Source: Andreesenia angusta (lineage in GTDB: Bacteria; Bacillota; Clostridia; Tissierellales; Gottschalkiaceae). From it: a DNA stretch of 64,000 nucleotides. The notes below the pieces were generated by a model. The model ran no database searches and was not told where the DNA came from. It saw only the letters and a program-made list of their open reading frames with translations. Below, piece by piece: positions 25,909 to 34,983 of the stretch. The stretch spans positions 310,001 to 374,000 of the forward strand of contig NZ_MKIE01000002.1 in the NCBI RefSeq assembly GCF_001855385.1, read 5' to 3'. Made by a program: the position numbers and the translations under genes. How positions within the stretch are numbered: position 1 is the first letter of the stretch; the number at the start of each line of letters is the position of its first letter.

Positions 25909-27185
25909 TAGAGCAGCTTGAGCCTTTCAAGTATCTCTTTCTCGTATCCGATTTGCTTGGGCTCGTAGTACTTCCTGCCCTTGAGCTCAGGCGGCAAGTA
26001 CTCCTGCGCCACATATCCGCCCTCGTAGCTATGCGGATAGAGATACCCTTCCGCCTTGTCGCCTATATGGGGCGGCACGCCGTATATCTTCTTGTCTGCA
26101 AGGTCTTTCATTACCGCATTTATGGCCGTGTAGCTTGCATTGCTCTTAGGTGCACTCGCCAAGTACGCCGTGGCCTGTGCAAGTATTATCCTGCCTTCAG
26201 GCATCCCCACCACGTTTACGGCATTGAAGGCAGAGACTGCTACGCTCAGCGCATTCGGATCCGCATTTCCTACGTCCTCTGAAGCCGAAATTATGAGCCT
26301 TCTGGCTATGAACTTGGGATCCTCTCCGCCGTATATCATCTTGCCAAGCCAGTAGAGTGATGCATCTGGATCCGAGCCTCTGATGCTCTTTATAAAGGCC
26401 GATATATTGTCATAGTGCTCGTCTCCCTGCTTCTCGTACCTTATGGCTTTTCTCTGAACCGACTCCTGAATAGTCCCTAGGTCTATCACTATATTTCCGT
26501 CGTCGTCCATATTGGAAGTGATCACCGCTATCTCGAGTGCGTTCAGGGCAATTCTGGCATCTCCATTAGAGACCATTACAAGATGCTCAAGCGCCTCTCT
26601 CTCAAGCTCTATATCCATTCCGCCGTAGCCCGAGGGATCCTTAAGCGCCCGCTTCACTACCACCTCTATATCATCGTCTGAAAGAGGCTTGAGTTCGAAG
26701 ACCATAGCCCTGGATATAAGGGCCTTGTTGACTTCAAAATACGGATTCTCGGTGGTAGCCCCTACTAGAACCACTGTTCCATTTTCGACATAGGGGAGTA
26801 GAGCATCTTGCTGAGACTTGTTGAACCTGTGTATTTCATCTATAAAGAGTATAGTCCTCTTGCCCTCAACTCGCTTTCTCTCAATAGCTCCAGAGACCAC
26901 TTCCCTTATCTCCTTGACTCCTGAAGTCACAGCGTTTATCTGCTCGAAGTGAAGCGACGTCTCTTTGGAAATGACCTTGGCAAGTGTGGTCTTTCCAGTC
27001 CCTGGTGGGCCGTATAGTATTATCGAGCTCAGCTTGTCAGCCTTTATAGCCCTGTAGAGCAGCTTGTTTTTCCCCACTATCTCCTCCTGGCCTATGAATT
27101 CCTCTAGGCTTTTGGGTCTCATGCGCTCAGCAAGAGGCGCTGAACTTCTTTCACTTTCCCTATTGCTGTATTCAAATAAGTCCAT
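25905..27185 (-). CDS. rarA: Replication-associated recombination protein RarA (MgsA)
   Basis: 426 aa clamp-loader-like AAA+ ATPase. Walker A GPPGTGKTT (about 60-68), Walker B LFIDEIHRFNKSQQDALLPYVE, sensor 1 ATTENPYFEVN, and a C-terminal tetramerisation part with GDKAEGYLYPHSYEGGYVAQEYLP. It acts at stalled forks with single-strand binding protein. Last gene of the nrdR-pgeF-phoPR-DUF4870-rarA run. Confidence 0.95.
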   Translation of the reverse strand: MDLFEYSNRESERSSAPLAERMRPKSLEEFIGQEEIVGKNKLLYRAIKADKLSSIILYGPPGTGKTTLAKVISKETSLHFEQINAVTSGVKEIREVVSGAIERKRVEGKRTILFIDEIHRFNKSQQDALLPYVENGTVVLVGATTENPYFEVNKALISRAMVFELKPLSDDDIEVVVKRALKDPSGYGGMDIELEREALEHLVMVSNGDARIALNALEIAVITSNMDDDGNIVIDLGTIQESVQRKAIRYEKQGDEHYDNISAFIKSIRGSDPDASLYWLGKMIYGGEDPKFIARRLIISASEDVGNADPNALSVAVSAFNAVNVVGMPEGRIILAQATAYLASAPKSNASYTAINAVMKDLADKKIYGVPPHIGDKAEGYLYPHSYEGGYVAQEYLPPELKGRKYYEPKQIGYEKEILERLKLLY

Positions 27186-27195
27186 CGCTCTTCAC

Positions 27196-27528
27196 CTATA
27201 TCCTTCCGTCTTTGATAAGCCCTCCTGTAACAGGGTAAGAGTAGCTTATGCCGTCCATGTTTCTTATAGTCGCTATTATAGGGAATACAAGCCCCATTAT
27301 GACAGCAGCTATAGCTATGAATATCCCGATTATAAATATGAAAGTCAGAGCACCTATTATTCCCATCACTGCCAGACCTGCCTGAAATACAATTGCCTGT
27401 TTGGCCTGCTCTTTTACAAACCCATCTTCCGAGACAACCATGACTATAAGCGGCGCTATTATTGGAATCCCCAGGAAAATACCTAGATGAGACACTGCGC
27501 AGAGTATCTTCTGTTCTGTTGTAATCAT
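27196..27528 (-). CDS. Small membrane protein, DUF4870/Tic20-like
   Basis: 110 aa from ATG 27528 (GGAGGTG six nt upstream; the frame-opening GTG at 27537 is inside that site). Three hydrophobic segments, with the DUF4870 pattern TTEQKILCAVSHLGIFLGIPIIAPLIV and a FVKEQAKQAIVFQ loop. Function unknown. Sits 7 bp after phoR. Confidence 0.75.
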   Translation of the reverse strand: MITTEQKILCAVSHLGIFLGIPIIAPLIVMVVSEDGFVKEQAKQAIVFQAGLAVMGIIGALTFIFIIGIFIAIAAVIMGLVFPIIATIRNMDGISYSYPVTGGLIKDGRI

Positions 27529-27544
27529 CTCAATCACCTCCAGC

Positions 27545-28975
27545 TTATTTGTTTTTATAAGGTATCTGAACTATAAACTCAGAACCCCTGTCCACCTTGC
27601 TGTTTACTTTTATATTACCCTTAAAAGAAAGGACTATATGCTTTACTATTGCAAGCCCCAGCCCTGTTCCTCCTACCTGCCTAGACCTTGCCTTGTCCAC
27701 TCTGTAAAACCTTTCAAAGAGCCTGTCTATATGCTCAGGCGGTATCCCTATCCCCGTGTCTTTCACCACTATGTTCAGGTTGACTTCGTCTTTGAATATC
27801 TTGACAACTACTTCCCCACCCTCTGACGTGTACTTTATGGCGTTGTCCACAAGGTTTATCATCATCTGCTGAAGTAGCGACTTGCTTCCCTTCAGCACTT
27901 CCACATCGCCTTCTATTTCCAGCTTGACAGATATGTTCTTTTTCTTTGCAGCTTCGTTTAAAAGAGAGAGAATCTCTCTTGTTGTAGACTCCACTTCTAG
28001 CGCCTCTGCTCCCTCTTCCTCTATCCCGCTCTCTATTTCAGACAGCGTCAGAAGGTCCTTTATCAGAAAACTCAGCCTGTCCGCCTCTATATCTATTATG
28101 TTCAGAAATCTGTTTCTGGTCTCTACATTCTCTATGGCCCCGTCTTTGAGCGTCTCCACAAACCCCTTTATAGATGTAAGCGGCGTCTTGAGTTCATGGG
28201 ACACATTTGCCACAAAATCTCTTCTCATGTTTTCGAGCTTTCTTATCTCTGTTATATCCTGAACTATGACCACTACTCCTGTGATTCTGTTTGGATCTGT
28301 GCTGTGCTTCATAAACCCGCAGTTCACAGAGCAGATTTTATGGCTTGGGCTATTCAGCTCTACCTCTGTCCTGACGCTGTCGTTCTGAGGTGAAAGTTGT
28401 TCTATTGCAGAGTTCAGATCTTCGTTTCTGAAGACCTCCTTTATATGCTTTCCTATTGGATCCACAGCGCTTATCCCGAAGATTTCCCTGACTTTAGGGT
28501 TCGCTATCAGCAGCCTTCTGCTGTTGTCTATAGCTATAACTCCATTGGACATACTCCTGAGCACGGCCTCCATTTTAGAGCTATTCTCCCTGAGTTCATT
28601 TATCGTAGTCTCCAGCCTTTCGCTCATCAGATTGAAGTTCTGGGAGAGCTCGTCTAGCTCATCTTCGGTCTTTGGATAGATCCTCTGTCCGAAGTAGTCG
28701 CCTCTCGATATCTTCTTGGTGATCTGCGAAAGCTGTCTTATGGGATCAGTCACTTTTCTTATATACCTGTAGCCAAGCAGCAGAGACACTGTGAGCCCTA
28801 TACCCATGGACATGATTTGGTACTTTATCAAATCCTCTTTTATCTTGTCTGCCCCATTTATCTCTGGCACGAGGACTTTTGTAAGCGTTATCGAGATAGT
28901 TCCTGTCATAAGCACACCTATAATTATGAGGGTTACGAAAACTAGAAATATCTTTTTCTGCATGCTCTTTCTCAT
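27545..28975 (-). CDS. phoR: Sensor histidine kinase, PhoR-like
   Basis: 476 aa. Two membrane helices (about 8-28 and 52-68), HAMP, PAS (about 135-240), HisKA with VANVSHELKTPLTSIKG, and HATPase with LVDNAIKYTSEGG, DTGIGIPPEHIDRLFERFYRVD and GGTGLGLAIVKHI. The outside loop is only about 20 residues, too short for a ligand domain, so it probably reads phosphate through the Pst/PhoU complex. The start overlaps the phoP stop by 4 bp. Pho boxes on pstS and pstC support the PhoR call. Confidence 0.88.
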   Translation of the reverse strand: MRKSMQKKIFLVFVTLIIIGVLMTGTISITLTKVLVPEINGADKIKEDLIKYQIMSMGIGLTVSLLLGYRYIRKVTDPIRQLSQITKKISRGDYFGQRIYPKTEDELDELSQNFNLMSERLETTINELRENSSKMEAVLRSMSNGVIAIDNSRRLLIANPKVREIFGISAVDPIGKHIKEVFRNEDLNSAIEQLSPQNDSVRTEVELNSPSHKICSVNCGFMKHSTDPNRITGVVVIVQDITEIRKLENMRRDFVANVSHELKTPLTSIKGFVETLKDGAIENVETRNRFLNIIDIEADRLSFLIKDLLTLSEIESGIEEEGAEALEVESTTREILSLLNEAAKKKNISVKLEIEGDVEVLKGSKSLLQQMMINLVDNAIKYTSEGGEVVVKIFKDEVNLNIVVKDTGIGIPPEHIDRLFERFYRVDKARSRQVGGTGLGLAIVKHIVLSFKGNIKVNSKVDRGSEFIVQIPYKNK

Positions 28976-29667
28976 CTCAGCTTATACCCTACGCCCCGTA
29001 TGGTCTCTATATGCTTGGGGTTCTTGTCGTCGTCTTCTATCTTCTTTCTGAGATGCCTTATGTGCACATCTACAGTCCTTGTCTCTCCAAAGTAGTCATA
29101 CCCCCAAATTTCATCAAGCAGGTAATTTCTAGAGAGCACCTTGCCTCTGTTCTTGGCCAAGATATTCAGAAGTTCAAACTCCTTCAGTGTAAGATCTAGC
29201 TTTTCTCCATTCTTCAGGACTTCATGCTTTTCCTCGTCTATTACCAAGTCCTCTACTCTCACTACCTTGTCTATCTCTTTTATCTTTATATCTGTGCGCC
29301 TTCTGAGCACCGCCTTGATCCTAGCAAGCAGCTCTCTCAGGCTAAAGGGCTTTGTTATATAGTCGTCGGCTCCTATTTCAAGCCCTATTATCTTGTCCAT
29401 CTCGTCGCTCTTGGCTGTCAGCATTATTATAGGTATCGACTCCGTACTCACGTCGTTTTTCAGCTTCTTGCACACCTCTGTTCCGTCTATTATAGGAAGC
29501 ATCAAGTCTAAGAGTATAAGGTCTGGTGACTCCTCCTTTGCTTTCGCAAGTGCCTCCTTGCCGTCTGAAGCTTCTACTACTGAATACCCGTTGCTCTCTA
29601 AGTTGAACCTCACGAGTTCAACTATATGACTTTCATCGTCTACTACTAGTATTTTCCCATAGCTCAT
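28972..29667 (-). CDS. phoP: OmpR-family response regulator, PhoP-like
   Basis: 231 aa. Receiver with phospho-acceptor Asp in LILLDLMLP (about 53), Thr in IIMLTAKSDE and Lys in ITKPFSLREL. The C-terminal winged helix ends FGETRTVDVHIRHLRKKIEDD and IRGVGYKLR. Pairs with the kinase that overlaps its stop codon. Pho boxes at pstS and pstC are its likely targets. Confidence 0.9.
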   Translation of the reverse strand: MSYGKILVVDDESHIVELVRFNLESNGYSVVEASDGKEALAKAKEESPDLILLDLMLPIIDGTEVCKKLKNDVSTESIPIIMLTAKSDEMDKIIGLEIGADDYITKPFSLRELLARIKAVLRRRTDIKIKEIDKVVRVEDLVIDEEKHEVLKNGEKLDLTLKEFELLNILAKNRGKVLSRNYLLDEIWGYDYFGETRTVDVHIRHLRKKIEDDDKNPKHIETIRGVGYKLR

Positions 29668-29686
29668 TTCTCCAACTCCCGCTTAA

Positions 29687-30496
29687 TTACTTTAGTTTTA
29701 TCATGGCAGCCATCCTACCTGTCTTTCCCTGATCTCTACGATAAGAATAGAAAAGCTCCTCGTTGCAGCTCGTGCAGTGGCTGTCCAGCTCTATATTGGA
29801 CTCAGGTACTCCCGACTCCATAACAGAGGCCTTGTTGGCTTCCCAGAGATTCAACCTGTATTGACCTTCCCCAAGTTGCTCCAGTATCTTGGAGCAGTCC
29901 AGGAACGCTTTCTTGAACTGCGATGCCACATCCTCTTTGACCGTATAGCAGCAAGATCCTATTGTAGGGCCTATCCCAACCAATATGTCTTTTCTGTCTG
30001 ACCCATATCTTGAAGCCATAATCTCCACCATTTTAGAGCCTATCTTGCCGACTGTCCCTCTCCAGCCTGCATGAGCCACTCCGACCACCTTCTTTTCTGG
30101 GTCCACGAAAAACAGTGGCGTGCAGTCGGCATATACCGTCGAAAGGACTACTTCTCTTTCGTCTGTTACGAGACCGTCTATCTCCTCGTACTTTTGGCTC
30201 TTTGTCACTCCGTTCCCCATGTCCTCTTTCGACACTACGGCTATCTCTGTCTTGTGCACCTGCTTAGATAGTACGCACTGAGTGACATCTGCACAGAATA
30301 CATCTCTTGAAACTCTTCTGTAGTTTTCCACCACGTTCTCCAGCTTGTCGTCTGTATACATGCCCATGTTGAGAGACTCGAACTCCCCGTCCGAGCACCC
30401 TCCAGACCTAGCTGTAAAGCAGTGCTCTACACATATTTCTTTCTCAAAAGATTCAAATTTCAAAACCGTGACTTCTCCGGCTCTCAATACCTTCAA
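29687..30496 (-). CDS. pgeF: Peptidoglycan editing factor / polyphenol oxidase-fold protein
   Basis: 269 aa of the YfiH/DUF152 family. Metal ligands in VGVAHAGWRGTVGKIG (about 135-150) and in DSHCTSC near the C-terminus; GIGPTIGSCCYTV is also conserved. E. coli PgeF removes L-Ser-containing precursor mistakes; related proteins act as laccases or on adenosine. TTG at 30496, after GGGGGG at good distance, is preferred to the ATG at 30502 that touches that site. Confidence 0.87.
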   Translation of the reverse strand: MKVLRAGEVTVLKFESFEKEICVEHCFTARSGGCSDGEFESLNMGMYTDDKLENVVENYRRVSRDVFCADVTQCVLSKQVHKTEIAVVSKEDMGNGVTKSQKYEEIDGLVTDEREVVLSTVYADCTPLFFVDPEKKVVGVAHAGWRGTVGKIGSKMVEIMASRYGSDRKDILVGIGPTIGSCCYTVKEDVASQFKKAFLDCSKILEQLGEGQYRLNLWEANKASVMESGVPESNIELDSHCTSCNEELFYSYRRDQGKTGRMAAMIKLK

Positions 30497-30508
30497 GCCC
30501 ATCCCCCC

Positions 30509-30964
30509 TTACTTTTCCTCTAGCAGCTTCTGAAGTTCTTCCATAAAAGTCTCCAGATCGTTGAACTCTCTGTACACCGAGGCAAATCTCACATAGGCAA
30601 CTTCGTCTATGTCTTTTAGCTTGTTCAGCACCATCTCGCCTATCTTGTCTGTCTTTATCTCTTTCTCCATGTCGTTGGCCAAACTCTTCTCTATGCTGTC
30701 CACTATTTCCTCCATTTGGCTTATGGACACCGGCCTCTTCTGGCAAGCTCTTATTATTCCATTCATGAGCTTGTTCCTTATATAGGTCTCTCTTGTGCCG
30801 TCCTTCTTTATAACCATTATAGGAATATCCTCTATCTTTTCATAGGTAGTGAATCTCTTCTGACAGTTCATGCACTCTCTTCTTCTCCTTATAACCTGTC
30901 CTTCATCGGTCGGTCTGGAGTCTACAACTTTAGACTCTTGGTAATCGCAATATGGGCATCTCAA
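30509..30964 (-). CDS. nrdR: Transcriptional repressor NrdR
   Basis: 151 aa from TTG 30964 (AAGGAGG 8 nt upstream), giving the family start [18 protein letters not shown]. Zinc ribbon with CPYC and CMNC, then RFTTYEKIE and an ATP-cone (about 50-140). It represses ribonucleotide reductase genes when dATP is high. The upstream GTG at 30982 would put the ribosome site inside the gene. Confidence 0.95.
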   Translation of the reverse strand: MRCPYCDYQESKVVDSRPTDEGQVIRRRRECMNCQKRFTTYEKIEDIPIMVIKKDGTRETYIRNKLMNGIIRACQKRPVSISQMEEIVDSIEKSLANDMEKEIKTDKIGEMVLNKLKDIDEVAYVRFASVYREFNDLETFMEELQKLLEEK

Positions 30965-30996
30965 TTTGGAAGCCTCCTTCACTTATTTCTAATTAA

Positions 30997-31025
30997 ATTA
31001 TATTATATTTGGCTTTCATTGTCTA
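30997..31025 (-). promoter_or_regulatory. nrdR operon promoter
   Basis: TAGACA (31025-31020), 17-bp spacer, TATAAT (31002-30997). It would drive nrdR, pgeF, phoP, phoR and the genes after. Confidence 0.75.
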
Positions 31026-31041
31026 ATCTTCCTTGCCCAAC

Positions 31042-31077
31042 AAAAATAGAGCCTCTTCGCAAATGGAAAAGGCTCTA
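31042..31077 (-). terminator. Terminator after ftsZ
   Basis: Stem TAGAGCC / GGCTCTA with a 17-nt loop, then ATTTTTG on the minus strand, directly after the ftsZ stop. Confidence 0.8.
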
Positions 31078-31081
31078 ATAT

Positions 31082-32194
31082 TTACTTTCTTCTCTTGAGG
31101 AAGACTGGAATGTCTAGTTCCATCTCATCCTTTTTTTTCTCTGATTCAGCTTCACTTGAAGTTTCAGCAACATCCGCTTCTGCTTTGATTTCTTTTGCCG
31201 GCTCTTCTTTTTGCACCTTTGCTGAAGGCCTGCTCTCTTCTGCTTCTTCAAACCCAGTCGCTATAACAGTTATCATTATCTCGTCTTTAAGATCTTCGTC
31301 TATTCTAGCTCCGAATATTATATTTGCGTCCTCGTCGGCAGACTGTCTTATAAGATCTGCGGCTTCGTTGACTTCAAATATTCCAAGGTTCGTACCGCCA
31401 GTTATGTTAAGCAGCACTCCTTTCGCCCCCTCTATAGAAGTCTCTAGAAGTGGACTCTGTATCGCCTGCTTCGCTGCATCTACAGCTCTGTTCTCTCCGC
31501 TTGCTCTTCCTATACCCATATGTGCAAGACCCTGATCTAACATTATAGTCTTTACGTCTGCGAAATCCAGGTTTATAAGGGCTGGCATAGCTATAAGATC
31601 CGATATCCCCTGAATACCCTGTCTAAGTACATCGTCAGCCATCTTAAAGGCGTCCATTATAGAAGTCTTCTTCTCTACTACCTGAAGAAGCCTGTCGTTA
31701 GGTATAGTTACAAGAGTGTCTACTCTCTTCTTAAGCTCGCCTACGCCAAGCTCGGCCTGCTTCTTTCTCTTCATCCCCTCAAACATGAAAGGCTTTGTGA
31801 CAACACCTACCGTAAGTATTCCCATCTCTTTAGCCACTTCAGCAACTATAGGTGCAGCTCCTGTTCCAGTTCCGCCTCCCATACCCGCAGTTATGAACAC
31901 CATGTCGGCGTCTTGAAGCGCTTCCTCTATTTCGTTTCTGCTCTCCTCAGCCGCTTTCATGCCTATATCAGGGTTCGCACCCGCTCCTAGCCCTTTAGTC
32001 AGCTTTTCACCAATCTGAAGCTTGACGTTGGCCTTTGACGAATGAAGAGCCTGTCTGTCTGTATTCACAGCTATATATTCTATACCTTGAACTTCGTTCT
32101 CTATCATCCTGTTGACAGCGTTGTTACCTCCACCACCAACTCCTACAACTTTAATTTTTGCAAACTTTTCCATTTCTAGATCAAAATCAAACAA
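31082..32194 (-). CDS. ftsZ: Cell division protein FtsZ
   Basis: 370 aa tubulin-like GTPase that forms the Z ring. GTP loop [12 protein letters not shown] (about 104-115), [13 protein letters not shown] near the N-terminus, and T7-loop [11 protein letters not shown]. The variable linker is acidic, and the C-terminal peptide [10 protein letters not shown] is the docking site for anchors. ftsA, often just upstream, is absent from the cluster, so SepF or a distant FtsA may tether it. TTG start with GGGGG at 8 nt. Confidence 0.97.
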   Translation of the reverse strand: MFDFDLEMEKFAKIKVVGVGGGGNNAVNRMIENEVQGIEYIAVNTDRQALHSSKANVKLQIGEKLTKGLGAGANPDIGMKAAEESRNEIEEALQDADMVFITAGMGGGTGTGAAPIVAEVAKEMGILTVGVVTKPFMFEGMKRKKQAELGVGELKKRVDTLVTIPNDRLLQVVEKKTSIMDAFKMADDVLRQGIQGISDLIAMPALINLDFADVKTIMLDQGLAHMGIGRASGENRAVDAAKQAIQSPLLETSIEGAKGVLLNITGGTNLGIFEVNEAADLIRQSADEDANIIFGARIDEDLKDEIMITVIATGFEEAEESRPSAKVQKEEPAKEIKAEADVAETSSEAESEKKKDEMELDIPVFLKRRK

Positions 32195-32280
32195 AACACT
32201 ACCCCCTTATACTCATTGAGTTTTTTAACTGTTTTTTCACATAGTCTCTATTTTGATAAATTTCTCAGAGGTTAATCTTA

Positions 32281-32289
32281 ATTTTATCA
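32281..32289 (-). promoter_or_regulatory. ftsZ promoter (extended -10)
   Basis: TGATAAAAT on the minus strand in the 144-bp gap between sbp and ftsZ (-10 at 32286-32281), predicting a leader of about 85 nt. Confidence 0.5.
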
Positions 32290-32338
32290 CAGAATCAAGA
32301 CCTGTAATAGCTCTTTATCAAAAAACATGACGATTTCC

Positions 32339-32713
32339 TTACATTTTTTCAGATTTTCTCAAAAAAGATAGGTCTCTCTTCCTTATCTTTTCAAATAAAA
32401 GTCGTCTTATGCTGGCAAAATTTTGAAAAAGTCTGGTTCCGAATGCAAATATTCCGGCGTAGTAGAGAGGAACTCCAAGTATCTCCCCTATGTAAGTCAA
32501 GAACACCGCCAATATGGCGTTGCCGAAAAAGCCACTGACAAAAATGCCTGTATCAAATTTTTCCTCTATCATAGCTCTTATACCACCTAAAACCGTATCG
32601 AAACATGCAAGTATTGCCATAGACATATATATAGCGTAGCTTGAAGAGTAGGTTATCGGAAGCACCATACCTACGGCTATCCCAAGCGCTATTCCAATTA
32701 TAGCGAATATCAA
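32339..32713 (-). CDS. sbp: Small basic protein (DUF1290, Sbp)
   Basis: 124 aa with three to four membrane helices and the DUF1290 segments CFDTVLGGIRAMIEEKFDTGIFVSGFFGN and YYAGIFAFGTRLFQN. Known as Sbp in Bacillus, next to ftsA-ftsZ, function undefined. TTG start overlaps the stop of the preceding DUF881 gene. Confidence 0.88.
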   Translation of the reverse strand: MIFAIIGIALGIAVGMVLPITYSSSYAIYMSMAILACFDTVLGGIRAMIEEKFDTGIFVSGFFGNAILAVFLTYIGEILGVPLYYAGIFAFGTRLFQNFASIRRLLFEKIRKRDLSFLRKSEKM

Positions 32714-33450
32714 TTTGACTCCTCCTCCTTTTTAGACTGTGCGTAGAGATATCTGAAATCCTCGAACTCATATCCCGGAATGAAGACTTTCTCCTTTTCT
32801 TCCACTTCCACTTTTATTTTATAGACGTTTTTCAGCATATCTCCATAAGTGCCCTTGCCCTCTACAGAGGCCACAAGAGACTTCGGGTCTCCTATTACGC
32901 TTATCACAAACGGATTAGCAGAGCTTCGCTTGTTTATCTTTATAACAGGCCCTCCGCATTTCACTTCGGACTTTGAAACCACTCTCTGTCCGTTTATGCT
33001 TATGGCCTCAGCTCCAGCTCTTTTGAGATCGTTCAGTATAGTCTGTATGTCTGAATCATGTATTATATCGTCATTGATATTCTGTCCTACAATTTCCTCA
33101 CTGGCGTTGTCTGCAATCAAAAGCCTGATTCCAGGTCCTTCAACAGGATGCACTCCTGATATCTGCTTTATGCTATCTATCTCGCTCTCTATGCTCTTTA
33201 TCAGAGTGGCATCGTCTTTCCCTTCAAGAGCTTTTTTCTCTTCTAGCTTCTCTTTTTTGTCCTCTATGGACTTCTCCATGACGTCGACTTCCACTTTTAG
33301 GCTCTCTACCTCTGTTTTAAGGCTGTCGATTGAGCTTAGAGTGACCATGTCGTAGTCCTCTACTTCCTGTTTAAGAGGCGTCGAAAGCATAGTTCCCAGA
33401 ACCACTGAAAAAAAAGTTATCATTACAATATTCTTAACTTCTAGTTTCAA
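32710..33450 (-). CDS. DUF881 (YlxW/YlxX-like) protein, second copy
   Basis: 246 aa from TTG 33450, which has GGAG nine nt upstream. One N-terminal helix (about 8-24), a coiled coil (about 35-85), then the DUF881 fold with GPGIRLLIADN and AEAISINGQRVV. The family lies beside divIB and sbp in Bacillus, with unclear division role. Tandem with a second copy. Confidence 0.85.
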   Translation of the reverse strand: MKLEVKNIVMITFFSVVLGTMLSTPLKQEVEDYDMVTLSSIDSLKTEVESLKVEVDVMEKSIEDKKEKLEEKKALEGKDDATLIKSIESEIDSIKQISGVHPVEGPGIRLLIADNASEEIVGQNINDDIIHDSDIQTILNDLKRAGAEAISINGQRVVSKSEVKCGGPVIKINKRSSANPFVISVIGDPKSLVASVEGKGTYGDMLKNVYKIKVEVEEKEKVFIPGYEFEDFRYLYAQSKKEEESN

Positions 33451-33468
33451 GCCAACCAGCTCCAATTT

Positions 33469-34182
33469 CTATTGTTTTACTACGTCCGAATACCTGTACT
33501 CTATGTTTTTCGTATACCTAGGGACAATCACTCTGTCTTCTTTCTCTATCTGAATCTGCATATTGTATTGTTGCTCCAGCAGCCATACGACTCCGCCCTT
33601 CAGCCTAAGCGAGTTTTCAAGGTCCTTGGAGTTTCCAAGCGCCTTTATCTCGAAAGGAGGCCCTTGCGATACGCCGTTTATCTCTATATGGTTCCCCGCT
33701 GGAACTATCTCTGTAAAAGAGGTGTACCTCTGCTCGTTTATGGATATGGCCTCTGCCTCCGCGGCATTTAGAACATTGACTATCTCTATAAGTGTGTCGT
33801 AGTATTTCACAACACCAGCTCCCCCTTCTGCCTGTGGGGGTTCTTCTATCTTCACAGTTACGCCTTCCCCCGAAAGCGACTCGTATCCACTCAGCATCTT
33901 GTACTTCTCTATCTCTGAGTAGAGCGCTTCTAGAAACTCGTCTTCCCCTGACTTCTCGCTCTCGTATATTCTCACCTTCTGTTCCAGTGAGTTTATCTCT
34001 CTCAGAAGCTGTTCTCTTTCTTCTTTTAGCTTCTGATACTCTAGAGCCACTTCCCTAGACCTGTGAACCGGGATATTCGCAGCAGATATTGACTTGTTCG
34101 TCTTGTACTGTATGGAAAGTATGCTCCCCGCTACAATGCATATGAACATAACGGCTATCTTCTGCTTTTTTCCCCTATCCAT
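33469..34182 (-). CDS. DUF881 (YlxW/YlxX-like) protein, first copy
   Basis: 237 aa. N-terminal helix, coiled coil (about 45-90), then GEGVTVKIEEPPQ and AEAISINEQRYTSFTEI, equivalent to motifs of the neighbouring copy. Sequence between the motifs has diverged, so the duplication is old, as in Bacillus. 2 bp after divIB. Confidence 0.85.
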   Translation of the reverse strand: MDRGKKQKIAVMFICIVAGSILSIQYKTNKSISAANIPVHRSREVALEYQKLKEEREQLLREINSLEQKVRIYESEKSGEDEFLEALYSEIEKYKMLSGYESLSGEGVTVKIEEPPQAEGGAGVVKYYDTLIEIVNVLNAAEAEAISINEQRYTSFTEIVPAGNHIEINGVSQGPPFEIKALGNSKDLENSLRLKGGVVWLLEQQYNMQIQIEKEDRVIVPRYTKNIEYRYSDVVKQ

Positions 34183-34184
34183 AT

Positions 34185-34961
34185 CTAATCTCCCTCTTTC
34201 ACCAGTTTTTCCTCTACTATAACTCTGTTCCCACGTGTGAAGTCTATCTTTTCAAATACCTTGCCCTTCTTGTTCAAGTCTTTCGTTATCTCTTCTAGGT
34301 AGTTCAGCTTGTACTCTATATCTTTGAACTCTCCGAGCAGCGCTACTTTCTTGCTTCCAAAGTGGATTTCCAGCTCGTTTTTCTCATTGATCTTTACGAT
34401 GCTTATTTCGCTGAAAAGCCCCAGCTTTCCAACTCCAGCTAAGAAGTCCTTGAACTCTTCTTTCTCTATATTGTTGCTGTATTCTACGATGCTAGACACC
34501 ACTGGCTTTTTAAGCTTCAGCCCTTCTACAACTGGAACGTAGTAGCTCTTTAAACTATCTGAAACACTCAGCACTGTGCCCTCTCCGTCAAGATAGATTT
34601 TTTTATCCCCGTCTACAACCAGCACGTCCTTTTTTTCCACAATCTCTAGAACTATCCTGTCTGGGTATTTCTTCTCTATTTTCACGCTCTCTATATAGGG
34701 CTCCGACTTCAGATTGAGCACGATTTCCTCTTCGTCTAGCTCCATTATGCTGTCTCCTATGGCTATGCCCGAGTACAGAAGCACCCTGTCTTTTTTCAGC
34801 TTTTCATTTCCACTCACGTCCACGGTCTTGATGCTGAAAAAAGATGTTTTCTCTACAAGAAAGTAGCCTATGATCCCGAGAGACACTAGCAGTGCAAGCG
34901 CTATAGCTACGTATTTGCCCCAGTTTTTCTTCGTTCCATTGACATTAGAGATTTTTTTCAT
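34185..34961 (-). CDS. ftsQ: Cell division protein FtsQ/DivIB
   Basis: 258 aa bitopic protein: short basic cytoplasmic tail, one helix (about 17-37), then POTRA domain beginning FFSIKTVDVSGNEKLKKDRVL, and the beta domain. It links with FtsL and FtsB/DivIC to control septal synthesis. ATG with GAGGAG. Confidence 0.88.
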   Translation of the reverse strand: MKKISNVNGTKKNWGKYVAIALALLVSLGIIGYFLVEKTSFFSIKTVDVSGNEKLKKDRVLLYSGIAIGDSIMELDEEEIVLNLKSEPYIESVKIEKKYPDRIVLEIVEKKDVLVVDGDKKIYLDGEGTVLSVSDSLKSYYVPVVEGLKLKKPVVSSIVEYSNNIEKEEFKDFLAGVGKLGLFSEISIVKINEKNELEIHFGSKKVALLGEFKDIEYKLNYLEEITKDLNKKGKVFEKIDFTRGNRVIVEEKLVKEGD

Positions 34962-34983
34962 CTTTATTTCTCCTCGTCTCTTT

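Noticed and set aside
30453..30746. 97-codon minus-strand open frame over nrdR and pgeF
   Set aside because: Out of frame with two well-supported genes; composition (Arg, Gly, Asp rich) is that of a shadow frame.
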